From contig QANZ01014283.1 of NCBI GenBank assembly GCA_003254925.1, positions 62,001 through 126,000 of the forward strand: DNA of 64,000 bases. The letters are read 5' to 3'. Shown in pieces: positions 45,648 through 58,574 of this stretch (position 1 is its first letter; every line of letters starts with the position of its first letter). The notes under the pieces are model-generated. The model was given only the letters and a program-made list of their open reading frames with translations. It was not told the origin of the DNA and searched no databases. A program made the position numbers and the translations under genes. Source of the stretch: Chamaecrista fasciculata. Its lineage: Eukaryota; Streptophyta; Magnoliopsida; Fabales; Fabaceae.

Positions 45648-48600
45648 ATGGCATCTCCAGCTTGGTTAGCCCAGCAAGCCCAACAGCCAGTTTCTCAAAT
45701 ACCCGTATCTGGTCAACCTACTGGAGATACACCTGTGGGTTCTTCGACCTCAAATTCTGCTTCTACACCCCCTGGTGCAGGTATGTGTACCCTTTTATTT
45801 ATAGGTCTAATTGGTGTAAAAAATGAATCGATCCAAGAAACTGCTTTTGGAAAATTCACTAATGCAACTGAGTTTTTGGTTCCAGCACTGTCAGTCTCTT
45901 ACAGTGTGCATCAGAATGCAAATGTTCCTGGGAATTCTCAGTCATCATCAGTTCATTCTGTTAGTACAGATTTATTCATTTGTTTATATTCCCAGTATTG
46001 GGATTATCATTTAATGTGTTTATTTACTTATTTATTATTATAACTTATAACTGTTGTTATTATTTTTGTTATTATGTGTTTTTGTCAATTATGCTTGATA
46101 TTTATGTCTTTCAATGCAGATGACGAAGCTGAATTCAGCTGGATCTCCACTGGTCGTTCAACCTCCAGTTCCTGGCCTCTCTTCGTCTGCACCTTCATTT
46201 TCCTATAATATCTCCCAAAATGTTGTTTTCCCTACGGACCATTCACAATCTAGCACAGTAAGACTCATACTCTTCCATTACATGATATCCTGTGTAGTCA
46301 CGGTCTGTTTCAACAGTTTTAGGCCTGCTTCTTGACTGATCATAACTTGGTTGAGAATTATTGTCCCAAGTTGAAAATACCTATGCTTCAAACCAACCAA
46401 CCTGCTCTCACTTTGCTTGGGGTTGGGTTTAAAGCTTCAGCTGGGGTTTGTTGGGGCCTGATTTATAAAGGACCTATCAGTTGATCTATTTGACATATAA
46501 TCAGCTGAAGACATTAATATAAGGCCTTATGGTTTTTAATTGTAAACAGTTGATACTTATTTACCGTGTAATGTAAGCTTGTTAAACTAAAACTTCCATA
46601 GATTAACAGCTTAGTTTTTTTTTTGTCCCCAACAGCTTAGTTCAGTTGTTTTTTTTTTTTTGCATCAACATAAAATTCAGTACAGCTTAATGGTGGTTCA
46701 TTTGAATGACTTTCTGTTTGGTGGGTTCATATGATAAAATCTTTTATCCATATTTTTGTGTTTGGAAAATCTTTTAAAAAATTATTTTACCATCAAATCA
46801 CCAAATAGGGCTTGTAGTTGACTACAAAATGTACTTAAGATAGTTGGAAAATTTATTAGAGCATAAATGTGGTTATTGATCGTTTTTAGTGAGGGTATGA
46901 TTGTTTTTAAATAAATGACTTTTAGTAGTTATTTTTGCTTCCAAGGGATAGTTCCAATTATTTGCATCCTTCTCACAGCAGGAAAACTGCGGCTGATACC
47001 ATTCAGGAGTGGCTTCTTTTTATGTAAAACCTTGGCCAAACACCTTAGTTTTTCATATAGGTTTTCTTTTGGGAAAATAAGCAATGTGAGCTATGTTGTA
47101 GCAGGCCAAACAAGGTGTTATAATCTCTGCTCTCCAGGAAAGAAACTAATAAACTTTTTTCAGCAGTCCAATGTGTTTAAGAAATTCAAATGTTTGATGA
47201 ATGCGCAGCAAAGATGAACTGTAGTGTGGACCTACTTGAACTTGAGTGCATAATGGGGCCTAAGTGTTTCATTAACAATATAGCCACTCATACGGCTGGT
47301 ATAATAAAAAAAGAAATGTCATATCAAACTTTTTATGTGGGTGGGTCTGACTGTTTAATGTGAAGTTCATAAATATTGGGTGATGAGCATTGGCATCATG
47401 CTATTAACCCAGTGGTAGTAATTATTTAATCTCTGACTATTGCAGAGTAAGTCAGATTCTATTGCACAGGATATTGATAAAGTATCATCTGCATCAAGTG
47501 TTCAACATTCAGTTATTGCTTACCCTTCTATATCTACCATGCCTGTGACCTCAGACTCCAACTATCACCCAGCTACTTCTTGGGTGCCAACTGCTCCATC
47601 TTTTCCTGCCCATCGCATGATGCCTGGGACACCAGGAACCCCTGGTCCCCCTGGATTAGTGTCAGCTTCATCAATATCCCCCAATCCAACTACTCCATCT
47701 ACGAACTCAGATTCTTCCACAGTACCTAGACAAAATCTGCCAGCCATTGCATTGAATCCTGTTGGCCCCCATATGAGCTCCCCCTATCCATCCATACCTG
47801 CCATGGCTGCTCCTCAGGGACTTTGGTTACAGCCACCACCGATGAGTGGTGTACCTAGGCCACCATTTCTACCATATGCTGCTGCTTTTCCAGTTCCGTT
47901 TCCATTTGCAACACATGGTGTTCCACCCCCGGCTGTTCCATTACCTGATTCTCAACCTCCTGGTGTTACACCTGTTGGGGCTGCTGGTACCACATCGGTT
48001 CCTTCTACAGCATCTAGTCATCATCAGCTTAGTGGCACTTCTGGTTTGCAGACAGAAGTAATTTCTGGGCATACTGGTATACTCACTACTGTGTTACTGC
48101 TTCACTGTAAAGGATGATGTATTTACTCGTTGAGGTTCTTGCAAATATTTTCTCTTATTTGTGACTCTTGTTATTGTACAGATGATAATAAGAAACTGAA
48201 TGCTACTGCCACTCAGATTCGGGATCAGGATACCTCTAATGAACAACTAGATGCCTGGACTGCCCACAAAACTGAAGCAGACATTGTTTACTATTATAAT
48301 GCTTTGACAGGAGAGTCGACTTATGATAAACCAGCTGGCTTTAAAGGGGAGGTACTGATACATACTGTTCACTGTCTGAGCAGATGTTTTTCTTAGTTCA
48401 TCTCTTTTGTATTTGCAATTTCTGTTATAATACAATTTCTTTGATTTTAGTTTGGTATGATAAGTTCTTTTATAATTGCAAGTCATATTTCTTTTTCTAG
48501 ACTTAAAATGAACTTTATTAGAGAAAAGAGAGAATACAAGAGTTTACATAATTAGAGGACAAGGTAGTGGCTTTAAATGAAACATAAAACAAAAGAAATT

Positions 48601-51600
48601 AAAAAATTTAGCTCAAGAGGGTGCTCAATTTCTTTGGAGATCCATGAGTGATACTCTTCTAAAGAAATCATTTGAGTAAACACACAGAGAAGACTTAAAG
48701 GTGATCCTTTCCTATAGAAGATGTCATGATATGAATATATTATTGGAAACTCTAGCATTCCTATCCAACAAAAGACACTACAACTCTACAAGGTAGCAAA
48801 CACTCCACGTTTCCAAGTGACCATATGCTCCTTATCACTCCCAAAGCCCAGAAATTTGATAAAAGTTCCAAGATTGGCCGGACAAACCCAGTTCTCCTCA
48901 ATGGAGCCTAGCAGTTGCCTTGTAGAACACTAATAAATAATAATGCAAAGAATTGAGAGTAGTATTCTGGCATTTAATCTATCAATTCTTCATAACCAGC
49001 CCAAAATTGACCTTATGAAGCTCCTTGCCCTGGGTGTCTGTAATTTTAGGTTAGAAATGATAGCTTGCCCATGATGTGAATGTAGTGGAGGCTCTGGGAT
49101 CTTGAAGTTATCAGGTTTCTAAAGATTTAGAAGGGAGAGTTGGAGAGGAGCCTTTGGAAGTGCATTTTACTGTGTATTGTGCAATAAGAGATTAGGAAAG
49201 AGGAAAAACTTGTTTAACTACTGCTAATTTTTTCGACAAGAAAAAGGGAGACTACCACTACACTTTTGAGGACTGAGGGGCGGAGTCGGTGGCAGAGTTC
49301 AAAAACACAAATACATGCAGATTGTGGAGTATATGAATAATTTTAATAATATATTTATATTTTATATAGTCTATAGTTGACGATTGCTTCTATATTTTCT
49401 GTTTCTTTGTTTGATTTTTATTATTTATTTATTTATATTTTGGATTTGTATGCAGCCAGATAAAGTTTCTGTGCAGCCCACTCCAGTTTCAATGTAAGTT
49501 CATGGCTTTTGCTTCCCGAAGAGAAATTTGTTCTGTTTGTACCTGTCACTGTAGTTTTGTTTTGTGCATCTTGTATTGGCTTGTTTATTCCTTTTTTCTA
49601 TCCTTTTGACCCCAGTTCTCCTTGAAGGAATGTGGAAGTATCTTTTGATTCTTTATCATTAGTAGAAGAACACTAATAATTTAACTGTTTAGAGGTGTCA
49701 CTGATAAATTGCAGGTGATGAGTATTTTTTGTTATGTTTTCTTGTAATAGGGTCAATTTGCCTGGTACTGATTGGGTGTTGGTCACCACTAGTGATGGGA
49801 AAAAGTATTACTACAACAATCGAACCAAGGTATGATTCATTATTCACAGTTCTAGTAGATTGTCACTTTCATTAATCCCACCGTCCTTGTTGGTTTCCTT
49901 TATTCCATGTCTGGTTAGGAGGAATAACCTATTTTAAGAAGATGAGAGATGAGAGCACTAAAGGTTGAACACTGAGCTACTATGTCACTAATTTGCTTGA
50001 ATGTTTGTTTAATTAGAAGCTTCTTCCAACATCCTCTTCATCTACTCAGTATTGTCTACTCTGTATAATTTTCTCTGTATTGTCTTTTCTGTATATGGAT
50101 TGAGTTTTTTGGTTTCTAATATAGATTTTGAATTGAGATACATACTAAATGTATCTCAGCATACCCTTCACGTATCCGGACCTGATATGTTCTATTTACG
50201 GATATGGCTCCATATTCCATGTACCCCATGCATCATAGGCTGAGGTCATGGATATGGAGAAGTTCTAGGCTGTTAGGCAATTTTGGCTCTAATACCAGAT
50301 AGAGAAGGAATATGTAGTAAAAAAAGTATGTTCGTATTATTGCTATAGCTGACACAGGAGTAACAAACTCCTAATGTATTGGAGAATAATAATAAAAAAA
50401 TTGTGAGTAAGTTTGGAAGATCAGAGTTTAAATTTAAATGAACTTAGAGAAAAAAATCAGGAGATAGGATCGTGTGGCTTATTAAAATCCCTTTGTTAAT
50501 CATGATTAAACCCTATATTGTCCCAAATTAGTAGAATGGGTTGTGACTTGTGACAATCTAAAGCACTTTTTGCACAACATTTTGGTTGTTTAACTGAGAC
50601 TCCTTGTTAGGTATACTGCACAATTAAAGCTTTATCAAAACGACAAGCTTATTTTATTTAATTTAATTTTGTTTTCTTTTCTATGAATTTTAATATACAT
50701 TATATTCAACTTGTAGTTCTCATGTCCTATCTTCTAACAAAATTTCTTCATTCCTTAGAAAAAAATTCTTTAGTTTTATTTCTAGATCTTAGTAGTAATA
50801 TTAACGGTACTTCTTTTATTGTATGCCTATACTATTAATATTTTGAATTCAAATTATGTTATGATCTTTTTGCTTTGTTCTTTGTTAGACAAGCTGCTGG
50901 CAAATCCCAAGTGAGGTGACTGAATTGAAAAAGAAGCAGGATGGTGATGTTTCTAAAGAAAATTTAATGTCAGTTCCAAATGCTAATGTATTGTCTGAAA
51001 GAGGATCAGGAATGGTTACTTTGAATGCTCCTGCTATTAATACTGGTGGCCGTGATGCTGCAGCTTTCAGATCCACTAGTTCACAGGGTTCATCTTCAGC
51101 ACTGGATTTAATCAAGAAGAAGCTACAGGATTCAGGAACTCCTATCACTCCCTCTTCCATTCCAGCACCATCAGTACAGACAGGGTCTGAATCAAATGGT
51201 TCAAAGGCACCGGAATCTACTACTAAGGGCCTGCAAAGTGAAAACAGCAGAGATAAACAAAAGGATTCCAATGGTGATGCTAACATGTCTGACACATCCT
51301 CAGATTCAGAAGATGAAGACAAGGGACCTTCAAAGGAGGATCGTATCAATCAATTTAAGGTACATTTGTTGCATTGTTTGTTTGGTTAAAGTATTTGTTT
51401 CTTTTTTGAGCCTATGAATGAACTTTTTTTTTGTGGCCCTTTCCCTTAGTTGATTTTTTTTTATTCTCGAAAAGGACACCTTATCCTCTTATATTTTGAT
51501 ATTAACTAACAAAATGATCCAGTCTAAAGTGTACGTCTGACTTCCTCTTGGCTACTATCTCTCTCCTCTCTCATTCCTTCCCTACATGTCTCACTTATTT

Positions 51601-54600
51601 CTTTTGTTCTCTTTTCCTCCTTCCTTATATTTATCATTACCTGCTTCCTTTGGAAATGATAATTTGAAAACATGAACTTGGAATTCCTTCTATATGCATC
51701 ACGGTATATTTGTAAGTCTAATTGAAAAGCTATTATTGAGTTTCCTTTTCATGTTTCTGATTCTGGCTGTTTTCAAACATGTTTGTGCACGGCAGTAGAC
51801 TCTCAGATGCACTTTCAATGTGTCTTGTTAAATGTCTCTATGCTAACAGTTTGATGTGTTTGTTTGGACCTTTGAATTATATAGGAGATGCTTAAGGAGC
51901 GAGGAGTGGCACCATTCTCAAAGTGGGAGAAAGAACTACCAAAGATAGTTTTTGATCCTCGTTTTAAGGTTTGTTGAGTCTAAAGATTATACATTACTTT
52001 GTTCGGGAATTAGTGGCCTTTCCTTCAACTGGAATTCTTGTAAAAAGGTTGGTTGTGCATGTTTCTGTCTTCCAATGAAATGGTATATTTGGTTTTGTTT
52101 CTTTTGATATTTTTTGTCAACATTACTATTAAATTGTCACACTATCATTACATCTGTGATTCGGGATTGATACTTGTGGCAGTCATGTTTAATTTAATTT
52201 TGACTTTTAAAAAGGAGGATTAAGTTTGTCATGGAATTGAGCCTTTTTTACCTGTTGTTTAAGTTTATTAGATTGAAAAGTGTGTCCTTCGTGTCTTATT
52301 CGTCCATGTGGAGTATTTCATATTAATACAGATTTACCTTTGGCTTATTTTCATGAATAGAGTTTGCTAAAAAATTATAGAGGTTGTTATTGAGGAAGTC
52401 TTACAAGAACTTACTGATATGAAACATGCTTTCTTTTGGTGTCTTTTTCAATTTGATTTATTCCTTCTGGTTGGTGTCTCCTCATGAGTTCATGAGTATC
52501 TAGGATTGTAACCTTTATCTGCTTTACTGGATGTTGAGTTTGTATATTCATGTTGCCCTTAGGAATTAGGATTTTCATATCTGTTATTTTCTTTGGAGCA
52601 TTAATGTTGTATTCAATATTTAGTATTTGGGAGGAAGAAAGAGAATTAGGGCTTGAAGTGTGTTAGTTCAGCAGGAATCTGTTGTATTTTTTAGTTCTAA
52701 TGCTGGACTCTTGTGTAATTTTTGTTTGTTTTAAACAGTATTCTTGGTATAAGGTTGTTTCTGTGGCTGCCTTATGGATTTGAACATATTGTTCTTTAGT
52801 GAGAGTTCTCAGATGGACTTATAGTGGTATTGGAAAATGCTCTTAAGATAATATATTTAGGTTTTGGTTATTGTTGATTTTGTCATATTATCTGTTTTTC
52901 CCTTCATTTCTATATTTCATATCTTTTTTTTAAAAAAAAAATTTTATCTTTAAGTTGTTTTTTTCTGTTTATTTGAGGGATGCCCTCTGCAGTTTTTTTT
53001 ATTGTAAATTATTTTTGTCATTTCAGGCTATACCAAGTTATTCTGCTAGGAGGTCCTTGTTTGAGCATTATGTTAAGACCCGTGCTGAGGAGGAACGGAA
53101 GGAAAAACGAGCAGCTCAAAAAGCTGCAATAGAGGGATTTAAACAGTTACTTGATGAAGTCTCAGAGGTTGTATAGTATTTCCAGTTGAAGTTCAATTAT
53201 GCTTCTTATGGTTCTCTGTTAAGCATCTCTGCCTTGATTTTGAACTTCTGAATTCTCATTTGGTTTTAGGATATCAATCATAATACTGATTATCAAACTT
53301 TTCGGAAGAAATGGGGAGATGATCCACGGTTTGAGGCTTTGGATCGCAAAGATCGAGAACACTTGTTGAATGAAAGGTGCTTCTTAGTGTTTTAACATGA
53401 TGCTTCATTTATCTTTCTCTTCAATTATTTGTATATTGTATGCTAGTAATGATAGCCAAGTTGGTTTTCAGCACTAAACAGTTGCAGGTATCATTTGGGA
53501 GTTTTAGATATATACTTATGTTGTGACATGCTTAGCATTCTAATTTTTCATTGTTTATGTCTGAATGTTTCCATTGTTTGTATCCTCATTAATCATTGAT
53601 ATTGAACTTTTTAGTAGGGAGAGAAAGGCAATTTCATTGATACTCCGTGATAGCAGTGAGTCTCTGTAGGTAGTAGGGTAATTGCAGGTTTTCAGATAAT
53701 TGTTGGTCAGTCCTTGCTGTTTAAGCTCTTTAGATTTATACGATAAATGAGTTATTTTGGTAAATGTCATGTTAATGTCATGCTGGTTGACGAGGGGTTT
53801 ATTTGTGCCTCAGAGTTCTGCCAGTGAAGAAGGCTGCTGAAGAAAAAGTCCAGGCAGCGCGGGCTGCTGCTGCTGCCAGTTTTAAGTTGATGCTTCAAGA
53901 GCAAGGAGATATAACTGTTAATTCCCGATGGTCAAGGGTATGGATGAACTTTCAATAATTTCACATCTATGTTCTGACAGGTTTTTGGAACATTTCCCTT
54001 GAATGTTTTCCTGTTTCAAAAAATATTGTTTGCCTCTGTTCTATCATATTTAATTTTTAAGTATTTAGTTCTTCAAGTAGCTTTGTGGTGAGTTTTACTG
54101 TGAATCTTGTTCAGGCGACTGAAGAAGTTGGAAGCTTTAGCAGTCAACCTTCATAGAGAATTTTTAGTTGAGAAAATTCCTGAATATAATAATGCTTCTA
54201 GGGGAAACTGAAGCTTTTGCTTGTTCCACCTGATTTTTCTGATACATATTTTGTATACTAGTTGATACAGATGCTGATCCAGAATAGATTAGCTTCTTCC
54301 TGTAGTATCAGGACGAAGGGAAGAGAGTAACTTTTTTTCCCCCGAGAGAAGGGAGGAAGAATAGACCAAACTTTCTTATCAGGAGTATCAATATAAACTT
54401 TCTTCCTACTAAACGTCTGGCCTGTTTTCATTTATTGATATTTTTTTTACAAAAGAATATTATGAACTTAGACCAAAGTGAAGCCATAAACACAATCCTG
54501 TCTCATATGCATGGGCAAAGGGATGCCCTTGAAGACGTGGCATTCCTCTCTAGCTGTCAGATAATAAAGAGAATTGTATAAACTATGCACATCAAAATTT

Positions 54601-56893
54601 GGTTCTCCTTGTTTTTACTCTATCCATGTCTTTTAAACGTCTTTCTTTAAAGCTTTTCAGCTTATTATGTATGCATTTTCTCATGATCTCTCTCTCTTTC
54701 TGTTGCTAATTAATGGCATTTGATTGTAGGTTAAAGAAAGTTTAAGGAATGATCCCAGGTACAAGGCTGTGCGACATGAAGAGAGGGATGTTTTGTTCAA
54801 TGAGTATATATCTGAACTAAAAGCGGCAGAACAGGCAGCAGAGCGAGAGACTAAAGCAAAAAGGGAGGAGCAGGTATACGAGCTGATTAAGAACATAGAG
54901 TATGTCTGTCTACAAACAAACTGCTAGATAGATGTGGTGATAGTTACTGTACATTTGTTCTTGTCATTGAGGCCAAGATTTGATTGTCCTTCTATGATTA
55001 AAGTCAGTAAATAGTGTTGAACTTCTTTCTCTGAAAAACATATTGTACAATTTTTAGACAAGATTGAGAATAGGTTTGTTTAAAATGATTTATTTGGCAG
55101 ATACTCAGCAGCATAGAAGAACTCTTCCTAGAAGAGACTTATCTGGTTCTTTATCCATTGTCATTATTTGTGTTGGCTTATTTATTGATTGACTGATTGC
55201 TTTATATGTCTTCCTAGAAGTTAACTTTAGAGAATCTATATTGGTGCATGCATATATGCTGTTCATTATGAGGCAGATTTTGACTCATGAAAGTTATTTG
55301 CAGGATAAGCTGAAGGAGAGGGAAAGGGAACTGCGCAAAAGGAAGGAAAGAGAAGAACAGGAAATGGAGAGGGTGCGACTAAAAGTTCGAAGGAAGGAGG
55401 CAGTTACCTCATTTCAGGCTTTACTTGTGGAGACAATCAAAGACCCTATGGTAACTATTTTCCGTTCTCTCCTGTTTATATGATCTTAGGCAGACTAATC
55501 AAAAGTTTGGGACTCTTGGTATCCTTTCCATCATCCTGTAAGAATCAGATTATTTCAGAATCTCGGTGGCATAGTTTTTGCCCCAAAAATATGATTTTTT
55601 TAATTTTCAACGGTACATATTACAATTACAATATATATATTAAGGATATATATGTAGATAAGATAAATAATGATATATATTGTATTAATTTATTAGTGTA
55701 GTGAAAGATGTTTGTGTTTGGAGAATATTAAAAAGAGTTGTAGGTAACATTATAATTTCTACAAGGTATCTGCTTGTACTATTTTTCAAAGAACTTCTCG
55801 GAAGCTCCGTCAAAACCTATTTGGAAAATTTCCAAAACCTTAAACTATTGTAGGAAGTACTTTTAGCTTAAAATAAGCAGCGTTATGCTTATTTTAAGCA
55901 ATCCCAAACAGAACCTCAAGTCTCTAAGACCTTATCTAATCAGTTTCCTGTCAGACTTGGCTCCTTATTTGAAAACTTAAAATAAAACCTTTTTGAAACC
56001 ATTTAATCTAATGGCATTGTTCACAGATATTAGAAAGATTGAATAGGAAGAAATAAATAAATATAAATGTATCAGAAATTTGAAGGTAAGTGTACTTAGT
56101 GTGAGATACTGTTGTCATTAACTGATTGCATAACAGAGTGCCCGGTAGTTATTTGCTTTGTTTTCCCACAAATTTAGTTATTAATTTTCTTGGTAAAAAT
56201 AAAAATATTTACTATTTGCTCTACTCATTTCTTAGGCATCATGGACGGAATCTAAGCCGAAAATAGAGAAGGATCCTCAAGGCCGTGCGACTAATCCTGA
56301 TCTAGATCCATCTGACACCGAAAAGCTCTTTCGGGAACATGTAAAGATGCTTCAGGAGGTAAGTTAAACATGTCAATTGCTTCTCCTAGGAGTTGGTTTT
56401 GAAGTGGTCAATTACTTGTCATGTGTTGAATAATACAATACTACTCGTGTGTAGTGGTTATTAATGATGCTTATCATATTATATGTCAAAGATTCAATAT
56501 AATAAGTACGTTTACTATTAGCATTTTTGCTGAAATGTGTTAAAACTCTAACATCAGTTCTTCTTCCAATTTGATCAGCGTTGTGCACAGGAGTTTAGAG
56601 CTCTGTTAACTGAAGTCCTGACTTCTGAAGCAGCATCTCAAGAAAGCAACGATGGGAAAACAGTCTATAATTCATGGTCTACAGCTAAACGTCTCCTAAA
56701 ATCTGATCCACGGTACAACAAGGTTCCAAGAAAAGAGAGGGAAGTTTTGTGGCGTCGATATGCAGAGGATATGCTGCGGCGGAAAAAGTCGGCCCATGAT
56801 CCAAGGGATGAGAACCATGATACCAAAGGTAGAAACACACTGGAATCGGCAAAGTTTCCTCGAGAATCAGGGAGATCACTCGAGAGAAGATAA
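45648..56893 (+). CDS. PRP40C: Pre-mRNA-processing protein 40C (WW and FF domains; TCERG1/CA150-like), 972 aa
   Basis: Sixteen coding exons join in frame: 45648-45780, 45886-45959, 46120-46257, 47446-48076, 48182-48351, 49456-49493, 49751-49829, 50889-51359, 51885-51968, 53027-53167, 53270-53376, 53814-53937, 54730-54873, 55304-55450, 56236-56358, 56579-56893. The N-terminal third is rich in Pro, Ser and Gln. Two WW domains follow at about 351-376 (W..DIVYYYN..P) and 403-428 ([20 protein letters not shown]), then an acidic serine region and at least five FF domains (for example [39 protein letters not shown]), with a charged helical stretch near exon 14. WW domains bind proline-rich splicing factors and RNA polymerase II CTD; FF domains bind phosphorylated CTD. 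The protein is nuclear. Family: Arabidopsis At3g19840. Confidence 0.93.
48540..48930 (-). mobile_element. Worn LINE 3'-region fragment in PRP40C intron 5
   Basis: Read on the minus strand, scattered matches to the tail of plant LINE ORF2 appear, notably [13 protein letters not shown] (the usual LERNARIF motif) near 48760, preceded by [10 protein letters not shown]. The frame is interrupted many times. There is no clear A-tail or target duplication. It is old and fragmentary. Confidence 0.4.
49830..50888 (+). other. PRP40C intron 7, no feature recognised
   Basis: This is an AT-rich intron of about 1.06 kb bounded by AAG/GTATGATT and TTTGTTAG. I see no transposon ends or RNA gene in it. Intron 9 (51969-53026) likewise shows nothing beyond T-rich sequence. 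Confidence 0.5.
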
Positions 56894-58124
56894 CTCTTGG
56901 TTTTCACTTTTGATTTTCTTTTCCCTCTCTCCCGACTTGTCAGAAGACTGAGTTTCTATACCTTGGAACCTGATATTGGAGCACCCGGTATCATTCTAAA
57001 AGCTAAGTTCCTGGGATGTTGTATTTAAATCTGTTTCCTTTCAGACCGCAGGTGATCCTGGAATTTTTCATGGTCTGGTTGGCATAAACTTCTTGTCATT
57101 GCTAGACCCCGGTGCTTCATATCTTGTAGCGTTCATTTGACTGTATTATTTATTTGTTCACACAAATGGGACTATTAGCTTGTTAGTTAGTTAGTTACAA
57201 CTTTCCATATTAGTGAATTGCATTTGACCACTTTCTTTGGTAGTTGATAAATGATTGTACACCAAATGATACAATCTACTTCCGGGTACGAGTTTCTTAA
57301 TTAAAGTATCAAAATTCAGTGAAATGACGCAAGGAAATAGGACCAACAAAATTTATTAATGAAATCACTTTTCTTTCTTTTCTTGTCATATACTTTTTTT
57401 GGGAACCAGTGCGAGATTGCAGCTGCACTTTTAAATCTTAAAAGGTGTGAACTAGATTAAAAAGTTACAAGTATTTAATATTGTGAATGAAGAAAAATTC
57501 TAGAAATTGTCGAGCTGCACCCATTCTTATGAACAATCCGACTTTTATACCTATTTTTTTAAAAGTTCATTCAACAAGCTATTTTTCTTTTCTTTTGTTT
57601 TTTTTTATAAAAATACTTCATTCCAAGAATTGAGTTACAAAATTAAAAAAAAGTATGGAATGTTTTGTAAAAAAAATTTAATGGGATACAAGAATTATCC
57701 CCATTAAACATCAAACTCTTACAAAGAAATGAGCAAATATTGAGTTCAATTGACATCCAAACAACGGCGGGATGAACTGATGAAAGCATATTCATGATGT
57801 GTTACTAGTTCCTTATAAATACAATAGATAAACAAAGGATAAAATTGTAACAATATCCCTATGATGTCAGATAACAAAAACTTTTAGCTATCATCAAATA
57901 ACCTCTTTCCCCCCTCTATGTAATTACTAATTAGTATCAAGGTGTTTATATCATGACATATCGTCATATCCTGTTCTGTATGTCAACGTTAAAGTTCTAT
58001 AGAAGTCAAACAACTCCCCTAGCATATCTACTAAAACTGACTATAAACAAAATGGCCAAGGCTCCGCAAGAGCGATTCATTATAATTTATATCCCAATCC
58101 CACCACAACTTATCACAATATTAA
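56894..58124. other. Convergent 3' flanks of PRP40C and DRE2
   Basis: PRP40C (plus) and DRE2 (minus) end 1.23 kb apart, tail to tail. The sequence up to about 57250 is T-rich and probably the PRP40C 3' UTR. The rest is AT-rich and without ORFs of note. Confidence 0.5.
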
Positions 58125-58509
58125 TTATATGTCAGCCGCAAGGAAATTACCGGACAGGGCTACCTGCATAAAAATAATGAGGTGAAAGCTGAAGTAAGCG
58201 TGCATATATAAAAAAAAATAACACATACACAGACATTAAGAAGCTGAAATAGATAGATATTCAGGCCAATAAAAAGGAAAAAAATTTGATAAGGTTACTT
58301 ATATCTTTGCTATGAAGTTCTTCCAATTACAAGCTTGATTTATATACTCTCTCTTTTATGATTAGTTATACAAAATGTGAGTTCAATATTTTCTTTCTAT
58401 CATGATTAGTTATACACAATTTTTAAGTCACATTTTTATTAGGGAACATGCAAATATATAAGGAATTTTATCTAAATTTAGTCCAAATAAACAAAAGATA
58501 GATAAATAG

Positions 58510-58574
<65 letters not shown>

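Noticed and set aside
47565-47747. Minus-strand ORF rich in glycine and proline
   Set aside because: It is the antisense shadow of the proline-rich exon 4 of PRP40C.
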